From JAFDYH01 sp049840875 (lineage in GTDB: Bacteria; Bacteroidota; Bacteroidia; Chitinophagales; Chitinophagaceae): 64,000 nt of DNA. Of this stretch, positions 1 through 6,993 are shown piece by piece. The notes under the pieces are model-generated. The model saw nothing but the letters and a program-made list of their open reading frames with translations, did no database searches and had not been told where the DNA came from. Positions within the stretch are counted from its first letter, which is position 1, and the number at the start of each line of letters is the position of its first letter. The translations under genes were made by a program, and so were the position numbers. The DNA lies in assembly GCA_049840875.1 (NCBI GenBank), contig JASGJE010000009.1, forward strand, positions 1 through 64,000, read 5' to 3'.

Positions 1-259
1 TTCTATGTCCTCTATTGGTTGCGACTACGTATTGCTAAGGTTAATAGGGAAACACGATAGAATCCGAACAGCACCTATAAGCCACCACGCGATTCTTTCA
101 CAATAGCTTTAATTTGACTGAAGCCAGCATGCATATATTATTTATTTCGCTGGCATTAATGGCAGGGCAATAAAATTTGCGGAAAGAGGCTTTAGCCAAA
201 GTTTTTTAGTTAATTCGGTTTTGTATTTCTTAAACAAATACTGTTTAATTCGAAAAGGA

Positions 260-267
260 TATTTTTG
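260..267 (+). promoter_or_regulatory. Bacteroidota -7 promoter element for the HipA-like gene
   Basis: TATTTTTG matches the Bacteroidota sigma-ABfr -7 consensus TAnnTTTG and ends 9 nt before the ATG at 277, so the transcript would have almost no leader. I see no convincing TTG -33 element. The TTG at 265 lies inside this element, which argues against using it as the start codon. Confidence 0.5.
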
Positions 268-276
268 CGACGGCAT

Positions 277-1071
277 ATGAATGAACATAAATTGGATATC
301 AGAACGGTACAGGTGATGCGTTATGTAACACCGCTTCGTGAAGGCGGTTCGTTACCAGCTATTGCTGAAGCGGATGATGGGTTTTTGTATGTGTTAAAAT
401 TCCGTGGCGCCGGACAAGGCGCAAAAGCGTTGGTTGCTGATTTTATCGGCGGTGAATTGGCACGGGCTGCAGGATTTAAAGTTCCTGAAATTGTATTTGC
501 TAATCTTGATGAAGCATTTGGCCGTACAGAACCCGACGAAGAAATACAGGATCTGTTGCGGGCAGACGAAGGAATGAACCTGGGCCTTCATTATTTATCA
601 GGAGCCATTACTTACGACCCTGCAGTAAATAAGGTAGATACGACAACCGCATCACACGTATGGCTGGATGCTTTGCTGACGAACGTTGATCGCACGGCGC
701 GAAATACCAATATGCTTACATGGAGAAATGAACTCTGGCTGATTGATCATGGCGCTTCATTGTATTTTCATCATTCATGGACTAACTGGAAGGAACAATC
801 GGAAAAGCCATTTGTGCAAATAAAAGACCATGTACTGTTGAGGCAGGCTACCCAATTGGAAAAAGCAGATCATTATTTTCATTCTTTACTCACGCCGGAA
901 AAGATAAAAGGGATTGTTGATGCAGTGCCGGAAAGCTGGCTTATCAATAACAGTGAAAGTGACACTGCTGATCAGAAACGCGAGGTTTATGTGGACTTTT
1001 TGTTGAATAGGATAAATCATTCTTCGATATTTGTAAATGAAGCCATGCATGCAAGAGAATCATTTATTTGA
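277..1071 (+). CDS. HipA-like kinase domain protein (HipA_2 type)
   Basis: A 264-residue stand-alone HipA-like kinase-fold protein, without the N-terminal subdomain of classical HipA toxins. What shows this: a glycine-rich start (TPLREGGSLPAI), a lysine in VLKFRGAGQG, the catalytic-loop-like NVDRTARNTN at about residues 136-145 and the DFG-like LIDHGAS at about 155-161. ATG 277 is preferred because the upstream TTG overlaps the promoter. The gene overlaps the following DUF3037 gene in another frame, the usual arrangement for this family, so the two products probably work together. The family is known mainly as conserved pairs; substrate and phenotype are not clear to me. The 3' partner is truncated here, so the pair may be inactive. 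Family assignment is fairly sure; function is inferred. Confidence 0.8.
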   Translation: MNEHKLDIRTVQVMRYVTPLREGGSLPAIAEADDGFLYVLKFRGAGQGAKALVADFIGGELARAAGFKVPEIVFANLDEAFGRTEPDEEIQDLLRADEGMNLGLHYLSGAITYDPAVNKVDTTTASHVWLDALLTNVDRTARNTNMLTWRNELWLIDHGASLYFHHSWTNWKEQSEKPFVQIKDHVLLRQATQLEKADHYFHSLLTPEKIKGIVDAVPESWLINNSESDTADQKREVYVDFLLNRINHSSIFVNEAMHARESFI

Positions 1072-1435
1072 ATACGCCATCATTCGTATTGTGCCCCGCG
1101 TGGAAAGAGAAGAATTTCTGAACGTGGGAGTGATCGTGTATTGCAAAACAAAAAATTTTCTTGAAATGACTTACACGCTGGATGAACAACGTCTGCTTGC
1201 GCTATTTCCGGATGTTGATATTGCTGATGTGAAAAGACACCTTGAGGCATTTGAAAAAATAACAATTGCTGATCCCGAGTCAGGACCGATCGCTGCGCTT
1301 GATATTCCATCAAGGTTCAGGTGGCTCACTGCAAAGAGAAGTACTGTATTGTAAGAGTTGTCAGTTCATCCCGGTTTATCAAAAGATATAAGCGCTACAG
1401 TGCGATCACTTCACCGGCAATTGGTTCTCTGCTGA
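1037..1435 (+). pseudogene. DUF3037 protein gene interrupted by an in-frame stop
   Basis: The first 105 codons (1037-1351) read as a DUF3037 protein: HLFEYAIIRIVPRVEREEF near the N terminus and RFRWLTAKRSTVL near the end. TAA at 1352-1354 then stops the frame, yet the same frame continues as ELSVHPGL and on to a second stop at 1433-1435. The post-stop segment resembles the C terminus I remember for this family, in which VL is followed by a polar residue and HPGL. One C-to-T change (CAA to TAA) explains the stop. Translation could begin at 1037 or 1049; both overlap the HipA-like gene and imply coupling. The product would lack about 26 C-terminal residues. Whether the truncated protein works is unknown. 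A sequencing error is possible but would have to be a substitution. Confidence 0.75.
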
Positions 1436-1453
1436 CTTTAATTGTTGCGATAA

Positions 1454-2276
1454 ATGGAAAGTAGCCGGAAATATAATGATGTAAAATTCTTTCTTATCGC
1501 AATCGCATTTATCAGCGCTTTTAATTATTACCTCACGTACACCAATATCCGGTTCAACTGGTTTCTTATTCTTACCTACACCATTGATACAATTGAAGGG
1601 TGGTTGGCATGGTGGGCAGTTCGCTTTATCATTATCCGGCTGGATAAAAAAATGCCTTACGGTAATCGTCCGTTGAGGCGGAGTTTTGTTACAGGCTGTT
1701 GCCACAACAATCGCCGGATTGTTGGTAATTATTCTGTTTTTATAGACAGGAGCTGGTCAGCGTTATCGTAAAAGGCAAAACAGCTCCATTAAGTTTCTAT
1801 CTTTTCGATGTATTCATTTTTATCATCTGGTTCCTGGTCATCAATGGAATTTATATCGGCTTGCATTATTACCATGAATGGAAACAATCGGAAAGCCAGC
1901 GGCAGGAAGAAAAGCAGATCAGGATCAATGGATATATGGTAAAGCAAGGAAAGCAAAACACTATGATCCCCTTCGATGAGATTTTAAGTTTTTACACAAT
2001 GGAGGGGTACACTGCGCTGCTGACACTCCAAGGCAAAAAATATATCCTGGATAAATCGCTGGATAAAATTGGGGTATCAATTTGCCGGGAGAGCATTTCT
2101 TTCGGTTGAACCGACAATATATTGTTCATCGGAAAGCAATTGCCGGGTTTAAACGCACCGGCGATGGCAAACTCGACGTGCTGATAAACGACATTGCACA
2201 AATTCCCTCAGCAATACAAGTAAGCCGGATAAAAGCCGCAAGCTTCAAATCTTGGTTTGAACCAATCGTTCAGTAA
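1454..2276 (+). pseudogene. Membrane-bound LytTR transcription regulator, frameshifted three times
   Basis: Four consecutive pieces in three frames join into one protein. Piece 1 (from 1454) has two membrane segments (FFLIAIAFISAF, WLAWWAVRFIII) ending near NRPLRR. Piece 2 (about 1683-1742) reads a membrane helix, ATTIAGLLVIILFL. Piece 3 (about 1747-2076) reads another helix (FIFIIWFLVINGIYIG), a charged linker and the first half of a LytTR domain (IPFDEILSFYTMEGYTALL). Piece 4 (2082-2276) gives the LytTR second half, HFFRLNRQYIVHR, to the end. Breaks lie near 1681, 1740 and 2076. Intact Bacteroidota relatives have four helices plus LytTR and would bind DNA from the membrane. Three indels outside long homopolymers favour real decay over sequencing error. 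Confidence 0.75.
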
Positions 2277-2440
2277 AAGACTTCATTTCATCGCCTATCT
2301 TGCTACACTTCAATGGAAATTTTCGACGAGCAATGGTTTGCCCAACATCCGGAAACGAAATTCGCTACATTTTGTGGCATCAATGCAGCCTCTTCGTCAA
2401 ACCGATTTGTACAATTTGTTGTTTTGCAAAAAATAATTGG

Positions 2441-3616
2441 ATGAAAAAGATACTTACATCACTGCCGATTTCATTGTTTGTCTTGATAAGTTTCGGGCAA
2501 CAAACCGAAAATAAAAAGCTGACTGCCTGTGATATTGGAGTCGTTATTAACAAAAATTACTCGAAAGCTTCAGTCATTGATTCAATTATAAAGGAGTATA
2601 CTCCGGCATTTTTACCAGGTGTGTCAATCGCTATTTTTTCTGATGCAGAAGGGTGGTGGGCAGCATCGGAAGGCTATGCAAGGGTAGAAACAAAAACGCC
2701 GATGGACAACTGCCATTTGCAATACGTGCAAAGTGTATCGAAGATGTATATGGCCGTTGAAATTTTGCAATTAAAGGAGAAGGGTAAAATAAAATTAGAT
2801 GACCCTATGACAACATACCTGCCTGCAAAATATAGCAAGTACATTAAAGGTGCTGATAAGATTACAGTCCGCATGTTGCTTAACCAAACATCCGGAGTGC
2901 CGGAGTACAACAGCAATCCATCATTCGTGGAGCATGTAATGATGCATCCGTCACTACCATTCACACAGGAAGACTGTTTGAAGAGCATTAATGGAGAAGA
3001 TTTGCAGTTTGCGCCGGGTAGCCTTTACCGCTACACCAACACAAATTATTTATTGCTTTCGCTGATTGCTGATGCAATTACCGGCGACCATGCCGCATAC
3101 ATCCGGAAAAATATATTAGAGCCTGCAGGATTGAAAAATACATACTATAGTATCACTCACGATTATCTTAAGGGGCTTTATCTACCCGATTCGTACTGGG
3201 ATGCCTTAGCAGTTGGTAGACCAGCGAATTTCACAACGCTTCAGCAGGCTACAGTAGCTTCTTCCAAAGGAGATGACGGTGTTGTGTGCACTACTGTTGA
3301 TGCAGTGAAATTTCTGAAAGCAATTATGGAAGGCAGACTGCTGAAGCCGGAATCATTAAATGAAATGCTTGACTTTGTGAAGGATGAAAAAGGTCGTCAG
3401 CGATATGGCATGGGGATGATCTATTTTGATCTTGGTGGCATTCCCGCTTATGGACATGGCGGTGGTGGTATTGGCGCAGGTTGCGGTTTATTGTATGTGC
3501 CTTCCCGTAAGACTTACATTTTTATATCAACTAACATCGGTGTATTGGTAGAATCAGAACTTTCCAAAAAAGCAGATGACTTAAAGAATGAGGTATTAAT
3601 GGCAATGTTGCAATGA
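2441..3616 (+). CDS. Secreted serine hydrolase, beta-lactamase/class C family
   Basis: A 391-residue penicillin-binding-like serine hydrolase of the beta-lactamase fold, probably periplasmic. The signal peptide (MKKILTSLPISLFVLISFG) sets the start at ATG 2441; an earlier in-frame start at 2300 would put 47 non-hydrophobic residues before it. Catalytic motifs are visible: SVSK at residues 98-101 (nucleophile Ser98, Lys101), YTN at 198-200 and HGGG near 345. Members cleave peptides or esters, and only some hydrolyse beta-lactams, so resistance should not be assumed. It follows the decayed LytTR gene by about 160 bp on the same strand, with no sign of an operon. Confidence 0.88.
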   Translation: MKKILTSLPISLFVLISFGQQTENKKLTACDIGVVINKNYSKASVIDSIIKEYTPAFLPGVSIAIFSDAEGWWAASEGYARVETKTPMDNCHLQYVQSVSKMYMAVEILQLKEKGKIKLDDPMTTYLPAKYSKYIKGADKITVRMLLNQTSGVPEYNSNPSFVEHVMMHPSLPFTQEDCLKSINGEDLQFAPGSLYRYTNTNYLLLSLIADAITGDHAAYIRKNILEPAGLKNTYYSITHDYLKGLYLPDSYWDALAVGRPANFTTLQQATVASSKGDDGVVCTTVDAVKFLKAIMEGRLLKPESLNEMLDFVKDEKGRQRYGMGMIYFDLGGIPAYGHGGGGIGAGCGLLYVPSRKTYIFISTNIGVLVESELSKKADDLKNEVLMAMLQ

Positions 3617-3650
3617 TTTCTGCCGGTGGTTAGCACTTAATAATATAGAA

Positions 3651-4013
3651 CTAAAATAGTAGCCTTTTGGTCACGATTTTTAATATTCTTTTATTTTCAA
3701 TAGAAAATTCCATTCTTACTTTTCCCCTGATATACACTCGTTCGCCCGCAAAATCGATGAAAAAATAATCGAGGGTATCATTGTCAGTGATTACTCTGGC
3801 AGGACAATACGGGTAAGTATATCTTGCCTGTACAAATTTTGTTGAGTGGTTTTTCTTTAAGTCATTGAAAGTATAAATCTGGCTATCAATAAACACCTTT
3901 AGTTCCTTAAAATCTTTATCACTTACGTTCTTGAAACTGACTAATACCCGGTTTGATCTGCAAGAGATTATTGCAAGTGCAAATAAAATGAGTGTAGGTA
4001 AAATAAGTTTCAT
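3651..4013 (-). CDS. Small putative lipoprotein of unknown function
   Basis: A 120-residue protein with a short hydrophobic leader ending in IISC, a lipobox, so probably lipid-anchored in the periplasm or outer membrane. The mature part is beta-rich and basic (VLVSFKNVSDKDFKELKVFIDSQIYTF). I recognise no domain. It starts 12 bp downstream of the HAD phosphatase stop on the same strand and is probably co-transcribed with it. It ends 34 bp from the convergent beta-lactamase-like gene. Confidence 0.65.
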   Translation of the reverse strand: MKLILPTLILFALAIISCRSNRVLVSFKNVSDKDFKELKVFIDSQIYTFNDLKKNHSTKFVQARYTYPYCPARVITDNDTLDYFFIDFAGERVYIRGKVRMEFSIENKRILKIVTKRLLF

Positions 4014-4025
4014 TTTTCTGTTGTA

Positions 4026-4643
4026 TCAGATCAGAAACTTGATATCCGTTATTCCATTGTCAGGCGTTACATGATGTACTTTTATCCCCATTTTTTCCGC
4101 CTCTGGAAAATTAGACGCAGTGTCATCAATGAATAATGTCTCTTCAGGTACAAGATTATTTTCTTTAATCACCAATTCAAATATAGCAGCATCCGGTTTC
4201 CGAAGATTCACTGCGTGGGAATAGTAAGTCTTTTCAAAAATGTCTTCAAGATAAACGCCCCGTTCTTTAAATAATCGCTGATTGAATTCTTTTAAATGAA
4301 TTGAATTGGTATTGCTTAACAGAAAAGTGCGGTATTTTTTATGCAGCTTTTTCAATAATTCAATTCTTGCAGGCGGAAAATCCAACAGAAGTGCATTCCA
4401 GGCGGCAATGATTTCTTCTGCAGTTACGGGTTTGCCAATCATTTTTGAAATATCGGCAACGAAAGTATCATCGTCAATCAATCCCATTTCGTATTTACGG
4501 AAAAAATCAGTGATATGGTGCTGGCTGATATGATCAGAAAAGTTATCCAATCCAAGTTTACGAAACGCTTCTTCTGTTTTTTTAAAATCTATATTCAGGA
4601 TAACTCCCCCAAGATCGAAGATGATATTTTTTATGTTTTGCAT
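4026..4643 (-). CDS. HAD-IA family phosphatase
   Basis: A 205-residue haloacid-dehalogenase-superfamily hydrolase, probably a cytosolic phosphatase of small phosphoesters such as sugar phosphates. Motif I is FDLGGVIL with nucleophile Asp10; the second Asp of DxD is replaced by Gly, as is common in the YihX-like branch. Motif II is LLSNTNS (Ser110), motif III Lys149 in RKPDAAIFE and motif IV FIDDTASNF (Asp173/174). The start is fixed because motif I begins at residue 8. A -7 promoter element lies only 4 bp upstream of the ATG, suggesting a leaderless mRNA. Family is certain; substrate unknown. Confidence 0.88.
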   Translation of the reverse strand: MQNIKNIIFDLGGVILNIDFKKTEEAFRKLGLDNFSDHISQHHITDFFRKYEMGLIDDDTFVADISKMIGKPVTAEEIIAAWNALLLDFPPARIELLKKLHKKYRTFLLSNTNSIHLKEFNQRLFKERGVYLEDIFEKTYYSHAVNLRKPDAAIFELVIKENNLVPEETLFIDDTASNFPEAEKMGIKVHHVTPDNGITDIKFLI

Positions 4644-4647
4644 TGCG

Positions 4648-4655
4648 CAAAAGTA
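4648..4655 (-). promoter_or_regulatory. -7 promoter element abutting the HAD gene start
   Basis: On the minus strand TACTTTTG matches TAnnTTTG, with 4 nt between it and the ATG at 4643. Transcription would start at or next to the start codon, so a leaderless message is likely. No clear -33 TTG is seen. Confidence 0.5.
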
Positions 4656-4787
4656 AGAATAGAATAGTTCTTAATCGAATACCTGTGAATAAGTCATAAA
4701 AGCATAAAATGAGAAGTAGGTTTATAAAATTCAACAATTAGCGTATACAAAGGGAAAAAACATGAACAAGGATAATACATTCATTTT

Positions 4788-4825
4788 CTTTGTGAGCTTT
4801 GTGCCTTCTTTGTATTTTCTTTGTG
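4788..4825. repeat. Tandem CTTTGTG-type intergenic repeat
   Basis: Four copies of CTTTGTG (the third ends in A) start at 4788, 4797, 4808 and 4819, spaced 9-11 bp. Arrays of this kind recur between genes in Bacteroidota genomes and generate spurious KTTKxTK-like ORFs on the other strand. Here the array lies directly before the ABC ATPase start. Confidence 0.55.
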
Positions 4826-4846
4826 GTAAAACTATCATTGCCGGTT

Positions 4847-5797
4847 ATGTCTTTTTTAACGGTCAGGAATATCAGCAAGAAGGAAAATGGAATTGATACG
4901 GTAAACGATGTCAGCTTTTTACAGGAATCGCTACAGAATATAGCAATTGCAGGGGAAACAGGCTCTGGTAAAACAACATTGGTGAAAATGATCGGGGGCC
5001 TGGTACAACCGGATGACGGAGAAATTTTATTTGAAGGCAAAAGAATCAAAGGTCCTTTAGAAAAATTAATTCCAGGGCATCCGGGTATCATCTATTTATC
5101 GCAGCATTTCGAGCTGCGCAATAATTACTATGTACACGAAATTCTCAGTTATGCCAACCAATTGACAGAACAAACTGCTGAGAAACTTTTCTCTATTTGC
5201 CGTATAGATCATTTATTAAAAAGAAAAACAGATCAGCTATCGGGAGGAGAGAAGCAGCGGATTGCTTTAGCGAAGCTGTTAATCAGTTCTCCGAAGTTAT
5301 TATTGCTGGACGAACCTTTTTCAAACCTTGATACTATTCACAAATCAATTATTAAATCAGTATTAAAGGATGTTCAGGAGGAATTTAAAGTTAGCTCAAT
5401 CATGATTTCGCATGATATACCGGATGTACTGGCATGGGCAGATTCAATAATTGTGATGAAAGATGGTAAAGTATTGCAGAAGTCTGTTCCAAGAGAGATT
5501 TACCATCGACCTGTCAATGAATATTGCGCAGCACTATTCGGTGAATATAACCTTGTGAAAATGGATAATAAAAATAAACGGCTCTTCCTTCGGCCTGAGG
5601 ATATTTTTATCACTAAAAACAGGGACGAAGCAGTGTTCAGTGCATTGGTAAAGGATGTACAGTTCAGGGGTGACTCATTTTTTATTGAAGCTGTAAGCGA
5701 AGAAACACTATTTAAAATCAGAACAGTTGATGAGACAATACAACCAGGCAATTTTGTTTATCTGTCTGTAAATGGGAACGCTGACTGGCATTTATAA
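4847..5797 (+). CDS. ABC transporter ATP-binding protein with TOBE-like C terminus
   Basis: A 316-residue ATPase energising an ABC transporter at the inner membrane. It has Walker A GETGSGKTT (36-44), Q-loop Gln86, signature LSGGEKQR from 131, Walker B LLLLDEP (151-157) and H-loop His189. The last ~80 residues (LFLRPEDIF onward) look like the TOBE regulatory domain of PotA/FbpC/CysA-type import ATPases. ATG 4847 is chosen because the longer frame begins in the CTTTGTG repeat and adds a hydrophobic tail before the usual beta strand. No permease or binding protein is encoded nearby, so its partner and substrate are unknown. Confidence 0.85.
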   Translation: MSFLTVRNISKKENGIDTVNDVSFLQESLQNIAIAGETGSGKTTLVKMIGGLVQPDDGEILFEGKRIKGPLEKLIPGHPGIIYLSQHFELRNNYYVHEILSYANQLTEQTAEKLFSICRIDHLLKRKTDQLSGGEKQRIALAKLLISSPKLLLLDEPFSNLDTIHKSIIKSVLKDVQEEFKVSSIMISHDIPDVLAWADSIIVMKDGKVLQKSVPREIYHRPVNEYCAALFGEYNLVKMDNKNKRLFLRPEDIFITKNRDEAVFSALVKDVQFRGDSFFIEAVSEETLFKIRTVDETIQPGNFVYLSVNGNADWHL

Positions 5798-5870
5798 TAT
5801 TTTTCAGTGGCGACAAAAAAAGTGAAGCTTATGGCCTCACTCTTTTAATTGATACCAATGATATTCAATT

Positions 5871-6845
5871 TTAAATAACCGCCGCTTTTTGTTGTACAGT
5901 CTTTTTAGCGCTTATTTTTTTGATCAATTGCTTCATGTATTTTAATCCTCTTTTCGTTGCAGCATCGATTGCTTCCACGCCGGTTACTTTATGATCTTTC
6001 AAAACGGGGAGGCAATATTCTGATGTCAGGTAACCATCATAGCCGTGTTGATACAGCGCTTCGAAAAACGTTTCGTAGTTGATTTGACCGCCATGTCCGG
6101 GAGCGGGGTCAAGAACAATTTCACCATCTTCTGTTTCACTGAAATTCCATGCACCATAGTGTGTATAACGGATAAGGTCACTGCATTTTTCAACTGATTC
6201 ACGAACGTATTCCGTTTTTTGCCTGTCGAAAAACATAGGAACATCAAGGCAAAGTTTTAAATTGTCATTACCAACTTCATTGCGCATTGCCAGCACATCC
6301 TCATAGCCTGGAGAAAGAACAGGCCCATGATTTTGCAATACCAATGTGATACCTCTGTCATCGGCCCAGTTTGCTACCTCGCGAATACCTTCAACGCAAC
6401 GTTGCCACACACGAAGATCGGCAGCGTATAGCGGTTTGAAATAATTTCCACGATCATATGGCGCATATTGCGCCGGCATATTTTCATCAATGATGCCGGG
6501 CCATGCGGCAAATATTTTTACCATTTTAACGCCAAGATCAACTGCCAGGTCAAGTGTACTGCGTAGCATCAGCAAATTATTTTCTCTTAATTCCATGATG
6601 TTGCTGGAAAAGTCACTCAGGCTTTCCACTGCAGCCAATTCAATTCCTTCATCGGCAGCTATTGATTTGATCCGTTTTCTATCTGCGCTGGTAAGATCGA
6701 TGGGCGAAGCGATTGGTCGCTTTGCCTCAATTGACAATCCATCAAAACCAAACTCTTTTGCCTTTTTTATTTGCTGTTCGAGGGATATTGCTTTGCCATT
6801 GTACCACAAACCTGCGTAGGTAACGGAGAGGAGAGAAAATTTCAT
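5871..6845 (-). CDS. Sugar phosphate isomerase/epimerase (xylose-isomerase-like TIM barrel)
   Basis: A 324-residue AP-endonuclease-2/xylose-isomerase-like TIM barrel, a fold that binds divalent metal and isomerises or epimerises sugars and inositols. Typical strand ends are FSLLSVTYAG, GFDGLSIEA, KMVKIFAAW, LVLQNHG, LCLDVPM, RYTHYGAW and GYLTSEYC, carrying candidate Glu, His and Asp metal ligands. The start at 6845 is preferred over 6881 because the barrel begins at MKFSLLS. No signal peptide, so cytosolic. The exact substrate cannot be read from the sequence. Confidence 0.82.
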   Translation of the reverse strand: MKFSLLSVTYAGLWYNGKAISLEQQIKKAKEFGFDGLSIEAKRPIASPIDLTSADRKRIKSIAADEGIELAAVESLSDFSSNIMELRENNLLMLRSTLDLAVDLGVKMVKIFAAWPGIIDENMPAQYAPYDRGNYFKPLYAADLRVWQRCVEGIREVANWADDRGITLVLQNHGPVLSPGYEDVLAMRNEVGNDNLKLCLDVPMFFDRQKTEYVRESVEKCSDLIRYTHYGAWNFSETEDGEIVLDPAPGHGGQINYETFFEALYQHGYDGYLTSEYCLPVLKDHKVTGVEAIDAATKRGLKYMKQLIKKISAKKTVQQKAAVI

Positions 6846-6993
6846 ACTTAAATCTGTTGTTGAATGAGTAAAATTATGCATTTAAGATAAAAAATAATAA
6901 GGGCAATTTTATTTAAATCGGGCTAATTAATAGTATTCTTCCGGTTTAGAATTTCTCGTTTTATCGATTATCTTACCGGCCAATCATAGTCAT

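Noticed and set aside
1037..1354. Complete toxin-antitoxin module with the HipA-like kinase
   Set aside because: No HipB-type antitoxin is present and the DUF3037 partner is truncated, so the toxin label is not supported.
2313..2444. 43-codon frame MEIFDEQWFAQHPETKF... overlapping the beta-lactamase-like start (ATGA)
   Set aside because: Short, no motif, no promoter of its own; it shares the frame of the decayed LytTR 3' end and is probably chance.
2441..3616. Beta-lactam resistance gene
   Set aside because: Motifs fit class C-like serine hydrolases in general; most such Bacteroidota proteins are esterases or peptidases, so resistance is not claimed.
4738..5091. 117-codon minus-strand frame over the ABC ATPase start
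   Set aside because: Runs antisense through the ATPase and its C terminus is made of the CTTTGTG repeat (KKIQRRHKAHKEN), a known kind of spurious ORF.
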